Assembly: GCF_016907015.1 (NCBI RefSeq)
Contig: NZ_JAFBBE010000002.1
Location: forward strand, 62,001-126,000
Source of the DNA: Oceanisphaera litoralis
GTDB lineage: Bacteria > Pseudomonadota > Gammaproteobacteria > Enterobacterales > Aeromonadaceae
Direction: 5' to 3'
Length of the DNA stretch: 64,000 nucleotides
Shown here: positions 51,710 to 58,292 of the stretch, piece by piece
Position numbering within the stretch: position 1 is the stretch's first letter
Layout: every line of letters begins with the position of its first letter
Translations under genes and position numbers: made by a program
Notes under the pieces: model-generated
Databases searched by the model: none
What the model was told of the DNA's origin: nothing
What the model saw: the letters and a program-made list of their open reading frames with translations, nothing else

Positions 51710-51733
51710 ATGATCGTGGGGAAGGAAGCACAC

Positions 51734-52174
51734 ATGCTGGGTAAATTGTTTGGTAAGAAAGTCGCCGCTGCCAAGGCCGAAGTGAAAAAGCTGGAGAATC
51801 GGGACCTTATGGAAGCCCTTGTGGGCGGCTGCCTGCTGGTGGCCTATGCCGATGGTGAGCTGGAAGCGGCCGAGTTGGACAACCTCGAAAAACAAATCGC
51901 CGCCAACCCGGCGCTGGAAGGCTTCGGCGGCGAAATCAACGCCATCCTGTCCAAGTTCACCCAGATGTTTGAAGCCGGCCCCCTTATCGGTCAGATGAAG
52001 GTGATGCGCGAAATCGCCGACATTAAGACCAGTAAGGAGGAATCCGAGGAAGTGTTCGTGGCCATGCTGACCATCGCCCAGGCTGACGGGGAAGTAGAGG
52101 ATGCCGAAGTCGCGGTGCTCAAGAAAGTGGGCCAGTTGCTGGGTGTCAACCTGCGTGAATTCGGGATCGAGTGA
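51734..52174 (+). CDS. TerB-like protein
   Basis: Start at the ATG at 51734 (AAGGAAGCACAC). The 146-aa product contains VGGCLLVAYADGELEAAELD and a second MLTIAQADGEVEDAEVAVLK, the paired acidic helical repeats of the TerB family. These bind metal or sense membrane stress in tellurite-resistance and phage-defence systems. Overlaps the Acb2-like gene. In a phage it may modulate host stress responses or defence; the exact role is unknown. Confidence 0.8.
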   Translation: MLGKLFGKKVAAAKAEVKKLENRDLMEALVGGCLLVAYADGELEAAELDNLEKQIAANPALEGFGGEINAILSKFTQMFEAGPLIGQMKVMREIADIKTSKEESEEVFVAMLTIAQADGEVEDAEVAVLKKVGQLLGVNLREFGIE

Positions 52175-52461
52175 TGGATAACCAACACCGTAAAATCGCC
52201 GGGTACCGGGAGCTGGGACAGGAAGAAATCGACCTGATGAACCAGATCAAGGTTAAGGGCCGTGAGTTGCTGGAGCTGCAACAGGTACTTGATACCCTGG
52301 TCCGTGGCCAGGTGGAGCAGGCGGTCAATGAAAGCAATCATGCCGAATATGCGCGACTGCAAGAGGCCGACCCTCTGCGTTGGGCAGCCATCGGCAAGAC
52401 GGATATTCAGAAAGGCATCATGGCCCTGGTTCGCGCCGTGGCACAACCGGCGGGGGTATAG
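52174..52461 (+). CDS. Acb2-like cyclic-nucleotide sponge (anti-CBASS / anti-Thoeris)
   Basis: A ~95-aa protein starting at the ATG at 52174 (TGATG overlap with the TerB-like stop). N-terminal HRKIAGYRELGQEEIDLMNQ and C-terminal PLRWAAIGKTDIQKGIMALV followed by RAVAQP match, from memory, the hairpin family that includes T4 Vs.4/Acb2. Those proteins form hexamers that sequester cyclic di- and trinucleotide and related signals used by CBASS and Thoeris. The length fits. This is by far the most specific anti-defence signal here; homology was not searched. Confidence 0.78.
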   Translation: MDNQHRKIAGYRELGQEEIDLMNQIKVKGRELLELQQVLDTLVRGQVEQAVNESNHAEYARLQEADPLRWAAIGKTDIQKGIMALVRAVAQPAGV

Positions 52462-52464
52462 AAG

Positions 52465-52626
52465 ATGAATATCGCCTATCGCAAAACCCTGATCGTGGTG
52501 ATGCTGGTTGCCCTGGTGCTCATCGACTTCGGTAGCCGCATCCTGTCCGTGGGGGTCGATCTGATGTTGGCCGGTGTCCTCGGCTCCCTGCTGTGGCCGC
52601 TGGTCTCGGCCAAGCACAAACCCTAA
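52465..52626 (+). CDS. 53-aa membrane protein
   Basis: ATG at 52465, 3 bp after the Acb2-like stop (GGGGGTATAGAAG). The product has two hydrophobic segments (TLIVVMLVALVLIDFGSRIL and DLMLAGVLGSLLWPLVS). A terminator follows. It could be a holin-like or a defence-related membrane peptide. No homology was tested. Confidence 0.6.
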   Translation: MNIAYRKTLIVVMLVALVLIDFGSRILSVGVDLMLAGVLGSLLWPLVSAKHKP

Positions 52627-52631
52627 CATGC

Positions 52632-52657
52632 AGGCCCGGTACCCTCCGGGCCTTTTA
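52632..52657 (+). terminator. Intrinsic terminator
   Basis: AGGCCCGG-TACCCT-CCGGGCCT followed by TTT, directly after the 53-aa membrane protein. It closes the TerB-Acb2-membrane unit. Confidence 0.8.
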
Positions 52658-52669
52658 TCGAGGTGGATC

Positions 52670-52744
52670 ATGAAACGACATACACGCCGCTGGCACCGGA
52701 TTTGGCACAGCCAGCACCGCACACAGGGGGAAAACCATGGCTGA
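52670..52744 (+). CDS. Possible 24-aa Arg/His-rich leader peptide
   Basis: ATG at 52670 (GAGGTGGATC as SD) gives MKRHTRRWHRIWHSQHRTQG and four more residues before a TGA overlapping the start of the next gene. It is very basic and short; it may be a translation-coupling leader for the adenine methylase. Weak support. Confidence 0.3.
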   Translation: MKRHTRRWHRIWHSQHRTQGENHG

Positions 52745-53309
52745 TTACGGCGGATCTACCACCCCGGAACTGACGCGGGACCAGACCCGGACCCCGTTAT
52801 GGCTGTTCGACGCCCTGGATCGGGAATTCGACTTCGCCCTCGACGCGGCGGCCATGCCCGACACCGCGTTGGTGCCCGACGCTTACCTGACCCCGGCAGA
52901 GAACAGCCTGGTGGTGCCGTGGGCCGACCAGCTGCACCCGATGCGGAGCAACAGTAACGTGTGGCTGAACCCACCCTATTCGGACATAACCCCGTGGGTA
53001 ACCAAGGCCAAGGCCGAGCGCCGGAACGGGCTGACCACAGTGATGCTGGTACCCATGGACGCGACCGCCGGCTGGTGGCCGGGTACCGAGGCCCAGGAGC
53101 TGCGTATCATCACCGGCTATAACGATGCCCGTGGCAAGTGGCGTAGCGGCCGCATCGACTTCATTCACCCGGTAACCGGCAAGGAAATGAAGGGCAACCC
53201 GAAAGGGAGTTGCTTCCTGATCTTCCGCCCCGAGGTGGAAACCCATTCCCTTAAATATGTCACCAAAGGGTCGCTGATGGTCCCCGACACTCTGCAGGTG
53301 GCCGCATGA
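52737..53309 (+). CDS. DNA N-6-adenine methyltransferase (phage Dam family)
   Basis: A 190-aa protein. TPLWLFDALDREFDFALDAA and the catalytic NVWLNPPYSDITPWV (NPPY) identify the short phage Dam family. MDATAGWWPG and GRIDFIHP follow, as usual. It would methylate adenine in phage DNA, protecting it or timing its functions. Unlike the 31.2-kb methylase it has no linked nuclease; it lies next to a PD-(D/E)XK protein. Confidence 0.9.
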   Translation: MADYGGSTTPELTRDQTRTPLWLFDALDREFDFALDAAAMPDTALVPDAYLTPAENSLVVPWADQLHPMRSNSNVWLNPPYSDITPWVTKAKAERRNGLTTVMLVPMDATAGWWPGTEAQELRIITGYNDARGKWRSGRIDFIHPVTGKEMKGNPKGSCFLIFRPEVETHSLKYVTKGSLMVPDTLQVAA

Positions 53310-53725
53310 CCGAAAGCCAGTACACTCAAGCGGTGCACAAGAAGCTGGCCCCCGAGGTGTTCAAGTGGAAAATACGTGATGACTACCAAGGCGGGGTACC
53401 TGACGCCTATTATCGTCGCAACGATGGTCTCCCCGGCCCGACACTGTGGATCGAATACAAATACCTCAAGGCGCTCCCCAAACGAGACACCACCCTGGTG
53501 GTCCCAGACCTGAGTGAGCAGCAAAAACGATGGCTTGGCTTCGCGCAGGCTGCAGGGGACTTGGTCGCCGTGGTGTTAGGCGTAGGTAATAAAGGGGTGT
53601 GGTTAACCCTGGACGAGGCGCTGGATGGAGTACCGTCAGGAGAGCTTCGCCATCGGCTACGTGATTACGGGGTCATCGCCGGGCTTATAAAACAAGCAGT
53701 TGCAACGGAAGAAATAAAAAAATAA
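53306..53725 (+). CDS. Small PD-(D/E)XK nuclease (VRR-NUC-like)
   Basis: A 139-aa protein overlapping the adenine methylase by 4 bp. DYQGGVPDAYYRR and LWIEYKYLK give the catalytic PD ... ExK arrangement; LSEQQKRWLGFAQAAGDLVA is the usual Q-containing helix. The small size and motif spacing match phage VRR-NUC proteins, candidate Holliday-junction or structure-specific nucleases. Confidence 0.8.
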   Translation: MTESQYTQAVHKKLAPEVFKWKIRDDYQGGVPDAYYRRNDGLPGPTLWIEYKYLKALPKRDTTLVVPDLSEQQKRWLGFAQAAGDLVAVVLGVGNKGVWLTLDEALDGVPSGELRHRLRDYGVIAGLIKQAVATEEIKK

Positions 53726-53732
53726 TTGTCCC

Positions 53733-53762
53733 TTGGAGGAATACAAGCTACCCTGTTATTAT
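53733..53762 (+). promoter_or_regulatory. Repressor promoter with operator-like element
   Basis: TTGGAG (53733-53738) and TATTAT (53757-53762) with 18-bp spacing. ACAAGCTACCCTGTT (53743-53757) in the spacer matches the operator family imperfectly. This fits autoregulation of the repressor at 53799. Confidence 0.55.
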
Positions 53763-53798
53763 CATCAAGCAAGTAAGCATGTTATCGGGGGATAACGC

Positions 53799-54440
53799 AT
53801 GAATAACAAGCGCGTGTACGGGGAGGAGACCCTTACAAGGGTCCAACGAGCCTGGAAAGACTACAAGAGACAGCATGCCGCGACCCAAAAGGACGCGGCC
53901 AAGGTCCTGCAGATTTCCACGTCTGCCTTTGGCCAATACCTGCGCGGCGAGATACCCCTTAACACTGATTTCTTGCTCCGATTTGCGGCATTGGTCGAGG
54001 ACGACCCTGCCAACATCCACCCACAACTCGGGGGGCTGAGCAAACCGGGGTTGACAAAGACCTACCTACCGGTAACAGGGACGCTATCGGGACGGGAGCC
54101 TTCGCATGGGAGAGCCTTGGTGGCCGGGATCATTAGCGAAAATAACAATGCCGAGTTTTGTGTGGAAGTTGACGTAGCCGGCACAGGATACCCGAAAGGT
54201 ACCCTTCTGCTTGTGGACCCGAGTGACCCGCCATGTGATCGCGACATGGTGGTAGTTGAAGGCGAAACCGGGTACCGCTACGGCCAACTGGGCTATAACG
54301 AGTTGGTGGACGAGTGGTACGTGGAAATGCTGGTAGTGCAGGGAGTGGAACGATTCGTGTTGAGTGCCGGACAAGTGCCAGCGCGGGTGATCGGGACGCA
54401 ACTACCCAAACAGAGTAAGCGTCGGGCATTTGCTGCCTGA
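53799..54440 (+). CDS. CI-like repressor with degenerate S24 domain
   Basis: A 213-aa protein. Residues ~28-66 (TQKDAAKVLQISTSAFGQYL, then RGEIPLNTDFLLRFAALVE) form a CI/Cro-type helix-turn-helix. Residues ~88-205 follow the S24/LexA-like fold: LPVTGTLSGREP, GYPKGTLLLVDPSDPPCDRD, PARVIGT. The catalytic serine region (usually GDSM/GNSM) reads VDVAGTG, the lysine region reads YGQL (Lys to Gln), and the Ala-Gly cleavage site reads Ser-Gly. It therefore probably represses the phage but is not self-cleaved. It lies in the lysogeny module near int; likely binds the operator family. Confidence 0.85.
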   Translation: MNNKRVYGEETLTRVQRAWKDYKRQHAATQKDAAKVLQISTSAFGQYLRGEIPLNTDFLLRFAALVEDDPANIHPQLGGLSKPGLTKTYLPVTGTLSGREPSHGRALVAGIISENNNAEFCVEVDVAGTGYPKGTLLLVDPSDPPCDRDMVVVEGETGYRYGQLGYNELVDEWYVEMLVVQGVERFVLSAGQVPARVIGTQLPKQSKRRAFAA

Positions 54441-54445
54441 TTTAA

Positions 54446-54469
54446 GGGTCGGTTCGCCGACCTCTTTTT
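54446..54469 (+). terminator. Intrinsic terminator after repressor
   Basis: GGGTCGG-TTCG-CCGACCT followed by CTTTTT. Confidence 0.85.
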
Positions 54470-54474
54470 GGTCT

Positions 54475-54500
54475 TGTAAAACAAGGAATACTGTTAATAA
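54475..54500 (+). promoter_or_regulatory. Operator / promoter for the nucleotide-metabolism and xis genes
   Basis: AACAAGGAATACTGTT (54480-54495) belongs to the operator family and runs into TAATAATG. TCTTGT upstream is a possible -35. It lies directly before the gene at 54500, whose start codon is within the element's downstream end. Confidence 0.6.
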
Positions 54501-54904
54501 TGAATATTGAGAACAGTGCCGCTGGTTATGAGAGCCTGGCCAACGTCCTGAACAAGGCTTACCTACAGGCGGCGACCGGGAAAGGTAAAGAGCGCCACGC
54601 TGTTGACCGACCCTTTGACCAGCAGCCTATGCAGGTGATCTCGGATTTGGTCGGTTCGGCAGATGGCTTGATATACCAAGCCATCAAAAAAGCGCAAGAG
54701 TCCCAGCGCCTACCCGAAGGCCGTGACGTTGCCGAACTGCTGGGGGCCATCGTCTATCTGGCAGGGGCCATTATCTATAAAGAGAAGCAGCGGGGGTACT
54801 TCAACTACACCGTAGGTAACGTGGACCTGTCCGGTGTCACCATCACCCCAACCGCCCCAAAGACGGTAGAGACCGGGATCGGTGGAGCAAAGTGGGGTGA
54901 CTAA
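54500..54904 (+). CDS. Phage protein of unknown function (134 aa)
   Basis: N-terminal GYESLANVLNKAYLQAATGK followed by GKERHAVDRPFDQQPMQVIS and a helical middle (LLGAIVYLAGAIIYKEKQ) is a layout I recall from phage proteins of unknown function. SD is the AAGGAATACTG within the operator. It overlaps the dCMP deaminase by 23 bp if that gene begins at 54882. Confidence 0.6.
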   Translation: MNIENSAAGYESLANVLNKAYLQAATGKGKERHAVDRPFDQQPMQVISDLVGSADGLIYQAIKKAQESQRLPEGRDVAELLGAIVYLAGAIIYKEKQRGYFNYTVGNVDLSGVTITPTAPKTVETGIGGAKWGD

Positions 54905-55328
54905 CTGGGATCTGCGCTTTATTAACCTCGCCCAGCATGTAGCGAGCTGGAGCAAAGACCCTTCCACGAAAGTGGGGGCAGTTGTGGTTCGCCTGGACAA
55001 GACGGTGGCGACCATGGGTTTTAACGGTTTACCGCGAAATGCCCATGACGACCACCGGCTGCATAACCGTGAAGTGAAGATTGACCTGACGGTGCATGCG
55101 GAAATGAACGCCCTCCTGTTCGCCCGTGAACCGCTGCATGGTTTCACCCTGTACGTCTGGCCGCTGTCGCCCTGTGTGCGATGCGCGTCCCACATTATTC
55201 AGGCCGGGATAACCCGCGTGGTATCCGTGCCCTATGGCAACGGTCGGTGGCAAGAGTCACTGGCGAAGGCGGAAGCCCTTTTTTCTGAAACCGGAGTGGT
55301 TGTCGACTATGTCCTTACTGATGACTGA
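54882..55328 (+). CDS. dCMP deaminase
   Basis: A 148-aa protein. TVHAEMNALLFAREP gives the zinc His and catalytic Glu, and WPLSPCVRCASHIIQAGI gives the two zinc cysteines. FINLAQHVASWSKDPSTKVG is the usual N-terminal region. GTG starts at 54882 and 54897 are both possible; the latter has GGAG 9 bp upstream. It makes dUMP for thymidylate synthesis by the ThyX-like enzyme downstream. Confidence 0.9.
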   Translation: MEQSGVTNWDLRFINLAQHVASWSKDPSTKVGAVVVRLDKTVATMGFNGLPRNAHDDHRLHNREVKIDLTVHAEMNALLFAREPLHGFTLYVWPLSPCVRCASHIIQAGITRVVSVPYGNGRWQESLAKAEALFSETGVVVDYVLTDD

Positions 55329-55509
55329 TACCTGGGTAACCCTGAACAAAGCCAAAGAGCTGTTCGGCTACACCCCCGCCGCGTTTCGCGGCAAGATTAA
55401 CCGTGGCCAACTGGTGCAGGGTGTACATTGGCGCAAGGCCCCGGACAACCGGGTAGTGATTAACCCGCAAGCCTTCAACGCCTGGCTGGCCTCAGCGGAG
55501 CAGGTATGA
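55321..55509 (+). CDS. Excisionase-like protein
   Basis: A 62-aa protein from the ATG at 55321; 55309 is an alternative. WVTLNKAKELFGYTPAAFRG, then KINRGQLVQGVHWRKAPDNR and VVINPQAFNAWL, is the winged-helix pattern of lambda Xis/phage excisionase-like proteins. It should direct Int toward excision. Overlaps dCMP deaminase and the ThyX-like gene, an unusual place for xis but consistent with coupled expression on induction. Confidence 0.75.
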   Translation: MTDTWVTLNKAKELFGYTPAAFRGKINRGQLVQGVHWRKAPDNRVVINPQAFNAWLASAEQV

Positions 55510-56360
55510 TGCAGGTAGAGGTTGTTCAGGACTCCTATTACAAGCCGCTGTTCGGCCGACCGGTACGCATCACGTCGGTGCTGGTGGAATACCCGCGTTT
55601 TGTCCATGCCCAGGTGCTCACCCACCGGGCGTTCAGCCGCAACAGCTCCAGCTCTCGGGCCATCCCGGTTATCGAGGTCATTAAACAGACCAAGACCAAC
55701 CCGGTATACCCGTCACACTGGGGCGCCAAGCAGAGCGGCATGCAGGCCGAGAAGGAGCTGGGCAAGCGCGAACAGCACGAAGCCCGGCTGGTGTGGCAGC
55801 AGGCGGCCAGGAGCGCCCGGCTTTACGCGCAGAAACTGGACGAGATCGGGGTCCACAAGCAGGTAACCAACCGCCTGCTCGAACCCTACCAACATATCAA
55901 GGTGCTGATCACGGCCACCGACTGGGATAATTTCTTCGCGTTGCGAGAGCATCACGACACCCAGCCCGAAACCCAGCTGTTGGCCGTGGCCATCAAGCAG
56001 GCGATGGATACCAGTCAGCCGCTGCGGTTGAAACGCGGCGAGTGGCACCTGCCGTTCGTCGACCGGGAACGGCACCGGGGTCAGATGGTGTATTCGGTGG
56101 ACGGCGACGTGATCACCCTGGCGGAAGCCAAGCGCATCAGTGCCAGCGCCGCCGCTCAGACCAGTTACCGCAAGGCCGACCTGGGCTGGGGCAAGGCCGA
56201 TGCCATCTATCAACGCCTGGTCGAGAGCCGCCCGGTTCACGCCAGCCCGTTCGAGCATCAGGGTACGCCGCTGCTGTTCGGTGGCTGGCGACGGTCACGG
56301 AATTTCCGGGGCTGGAAGCAGCTGCGGGCCGAGATACCATTCGACACCGTGCGTGGTTAA
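55506..56360 (+). CDS. ThyX-like FAD-dependent thymidylate synthase
   Basis: A 284-aa protein. The usual ThyX signature RHR-x7-S is replaced by LTHRAFSRNSSSSRAIP. LLEPYQHIKVLITATDWDNF with FALREHHDTQPETQLLAVAI matches the conserved ThyX C-terminal half. It would convert dUMP to dTMP, fed by the deaminase upstream. The altered signature means flavin and substrate binding should be checked. SD overlaps the xis stop. Confidence 0.8.
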   Translation: MMQVEVVQDSYYKPLFGRPVRITSVLVEYPRFVHAQVLTHRAFSRNSSSSRAIPVIEVIKQTKTNPVYPSHWGAKQSGMQAEKELGKREQHEARLVWQQAARSARLYAQKLDEIGVHKQVTNRLLEPYQHIKVLITATDWDNFFALREHHDTQPETQLLAVAIKQAMDTSQPLRLKRGEWHLPFVDRERHRGQMVYSVDGDVITLAEAKRISASAAAQTSYRKADLGWGKADAIYQRLVESRPVHASPFEHQGTPLLFGGWRRSRNFRGWKQLRAEIPFDTVRG

Positions 56361-56363
56361 GAT

Positions 56364-56388
56364 AGGCCCCTTGAAGGGGCCTTTTTTG
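56364..56388 (+). terminator. Intrinsic terminator
   Basis: AGGCCCC-TTGAA-GGGGCCT followed by TTTTT, 4 bp after the ThyX-like stop. Confidence 0.85.
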
Positions 56389-56411
56389 TTGGACAGTAGA
56401 ACGGGACTATT

Positions 56412-56924
56412 ATGGAGATACCCGAGTTACCGGAAGGGTTGAGCCTGCACCCCAACAAGGCGAACCCAGAGCGGATCATGGCTCGGGTCGCCAACCCGAC
56501 GCGCAAAGGGGCCGTTATCACCCACTCGCGGATGCTGGGTGACGGGGACACCTGGGAGCTGATAGCCGACCTGGTGGCTTGGCGCAACGAGATAGGGTCA
56601 CAGCTATGGGAGACCTGGCCCTATGTCTCGCGGGGCCGCATTGCCGCTGTGATCGCTGACCTCCCTAAAGGCATATCCTGCTACGTCACCGTGGTGCGCC
56701 CGAAACACCGGCGACCCTACCCGGTCCTGCGGGTGCTTTGTTACTGGCCGGCGTATGCCGAAGGGCGCAATGCCAAGGGTAACTTCCCGCAGCGAAATAA
56801 ATCCTGGTCGCTTCCGCTGCAGGCAGATCGGAGCACCATCATGGCCAAGGTGCAGGAGGCCGAAGCCTATCTGGCGAAAATGCGGGCGCTCAACCCCAAG
56901 CCGCCACGCGACCAGTTCCGCTGA
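56412..56924 (+). CDS. Protein of unknown function near int (170 aa)
   Basis: The N-terminal ~100 residues have no obvious motif. The C-terminal half (CYVTVVRPKHRRPYPVLRVL, then RNKSWSLPLQADRSTIMAKV) has a strand-turn-helix pattern somewhat like an AP2/integrase-type DNA-binding domain. SD-like GGGACTATT is weak. Lies between terminators, so it may be expressed alone. Function unknown. Confidence 0.6.
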   Translation: MEIPELPEGLSLHPNKANPERIMARVANPTRKGAVITHSRMLGDGDTWELIADLVAWRNEIGSQLWETWPYVSRGRIAAVIADLPKGISCYVTVVRPKHRRPYPVLRVLCYWPAYAEGRNAKGNFPQRNKSWSLPLQADRSTIMAKVQEAEAYLAKMRALNPKPPRDQFR

Positions 56925-56951
56925 CGGTGCTGCCCAGCGTCGTGCATAGTT

Positions 56952-56996
56952 AAGTAATACTGTTTATACTGACCCCCAGTAATGGGGGTTTTCTTT
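56952..56996 (+). promoter_or_regulatory. Integrase promoter/operator followed by a terminator-like hairpin
   Basis: AAGTAATACTGTTT (56952-56965) is an operator-family element running into TATACT (56965-56970). CCCCC-AGTAAT-GGGGG (56973-56988) followed by TTTTCTTT is a terminator-like hairpin around the expected start. It may stop read-through from upstream or limit int expression. Confidence 0.6.
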
Positions 56997-57029
56997 ATGC
57001 AGGAGGCCCACCTATATAAAGAAGGAATC

Positions 57030-58223
57030 ATGGACCCTAGAACCAAGAAACGTCTGTCCACTGCCAAAGGGGTGTCCGTCCACCGCGACAAGCTCCGTAT
57101 CGCCTTCACCCTGCCGGGTGACACCAAACAAACCAAACGCTCCCTCGGGATTATGCCCACGGTCAAGAACATCGACCTGGCGGAAATGAAGCTGGCCGAG
57201 ATCAAGCTGGCCATCCTTCGCGGCACCTTCAAGTGGGAAGACCATTTCCCCAACGACAAGCAGGTACGCAACGAAAACCCAACCCTGGCCGACGCCATGG
57301 TTGAACTGCACCTGAAACAAGGGTCGTGGAAGAACAGCACCCGGCGGCAGCACGAAAGTTATGTTCGAACCCTCGACCGGCTATTTCCTCGAGCGCAGTT
57401 ATCCGATCTGACAGAACCGAAGCTGACTGCTTTTCAACGGCAGGTGTCCGAGCAGTATTCCCATAACCGGGCCGTGGCCCTGGTGGGAATCATGCGTAAC
57501 GTCATGGCCAAAGCCGTGCGGGCGAAGCTGGTCCTGAACAACCCCTTCCTTTATATAGAACCGCTCAGCAAGAAGAACAGTAACGTCGGCGCCGAGGAAG
57601 TGGACGACGAACCGATGCGGGTGTTCACCATCGAAGAAGCCGAGAACATCATCGACGCCTATACCGAGCAGGTAACCCAAAACCTGCTGTCCTTTTTGTT
57701 CTGGTCCGGTGTTCGTCCGGGGGAGGCGTCGGCACTACGCTGGACAGACGTCAATGCCACCGAAGGCACCGTGACCATTCGCCGGACCCGCACCATGAAA
57801 CAGGGCGAGCTGCAGACACCGAAAACCCATGCCGCCCGAACGCTGATCCTGCCGGCCAGGGCGATGGAGGCACTTGAAGCCCAGCGGCCCTACACCAGCA
57901 AGCAGGAGTATGTGTTCTGCCGGGGTGATAACCATGAACCCTTTGCCAATGCGAAGGTGTTGGGCAGAAAACGGTGGAAAACCATTTTGTCAAAACTTGG
58001 TATTCCGTACTTGAAGCCGTACACTACGCGCCACAGTTTTGCGAGCTGGGCATTGATGGCCGGTGAAAGTGAGTCGTATGTAGCCCAGTTCCTGGGTCAT
58101 GCGAACGTGGACATGGTGAGGCGGCATTACGGCCATATCATCCCCAAAGTGACGCACTTTTGGACCCTGGATGACCCCCAAAATTACAACGAACTGAAAA
58201 AATCAATGCGTTCAAAGGGTTAG
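57030..58223 (+). CDS. int: Tyrosine-recombinase integrase
   Basis: Start at the ATG at 57030 (AAGAAGGAATC); in-frame ATGs further up lack SDs. The 397-aa product has an N-terminal arm-binding (DUF3596-like) region: GVSVHRDKLRIAFTLPGDTK, then RSLGIMPTVKNIDLAEMKLA. A core-binding domain follows. The catalytic domain has SGVRPGEASALRW (Arg), KPYTTRHSFASWALM (Arg/His box) and LGHANVDMVRRHYGHI (Tyr). It integrates and, with Xis, excises the prophage. It lies 69 bp from rlmN, so attachment is in or near its end. Confidence 0.93.
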   Translation: MDPRTKKRLSTAKGVSVHRDKLRIAFTLPGDTKQTKRSLGIMPTVKNIDLAEMKLAEIKLAILRGTFKWEDHFPNDKQVRNENPTLADAMVELHLKQGSWKNSTRRQHESYVRTLDRLFPRAQLSDLTEPKLTAFQRQVSEQYSHNRAVALVGIMRNVMAKAVRAKLVLNNPFLYIEPLSKKNSNVGAEEVDDEPMRVFTIEEAENIIDAYTEQVTQNLLSFLFWSGVRPGEASALRWTDVNATEGTVTIRRTRTMKQGELQTPKTHAARTLILPARAMEALEAQRPYTSKQEYVFCRGDNHEPFANAKVLGRKRWKTILSKLGIPYLKPYTTRHSFASWALMAGESESYVAQFLGHANVDMVRRHYGHIIPKVTHFWTLDDPQNYNELKKSMRSKG

Positions 58224-58292
58224 GTGCAGGGATCATAAATTCTGTACAATTTCGCGCCCTGTGGGCTCTGGTCAGAAAGCGAGAGGCAACCG
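58224..58292 (+). other. Phage-host junction and rlmN leader
   Basis: The region contains AATTCTGTACAATTTC (possible TACAAT -10) and GAGAGGCAACC (SD of rlmN). There is no tRNA here. The right attachment core may lie in this stretch or in the integrase 3' end; the other end is needed to define it. Confidence 0.5.

Larger units (their letters stand above)
1..58223. mobile_element. Prophage (left end outside window)
   Basis: A continuous block of phage genes runs from the left edge to the integrase at 57030-58223. The late genes (terminase to tail fibre) are on the minus strand. Early, replication and lysogeny genes are on the plus strand, with the switch near 26.15-26.55 kb. Typical host genes begin at 58293. 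The right attachment site should lie in or just after the integrase end; the left one is not in the window. Portal, terminase, capsid, DNA polymerase, helicase, repressor and integrase frames are all intact, so the element could be functional. Boundaries are inferred from gene content, not from observed att repeats. Confidence 0.95.

Noticed and set aside
51468-51713. 81-codon plus-strand frame in the RNA-candidate region
   Set aside because: No SD, ends past the terminator hairpin, and the sequence is better explained by paired stems.
58224-58292. tRNA attachment site
   Set aside because: No cloverleaf-forming sequence is seen at the junction.
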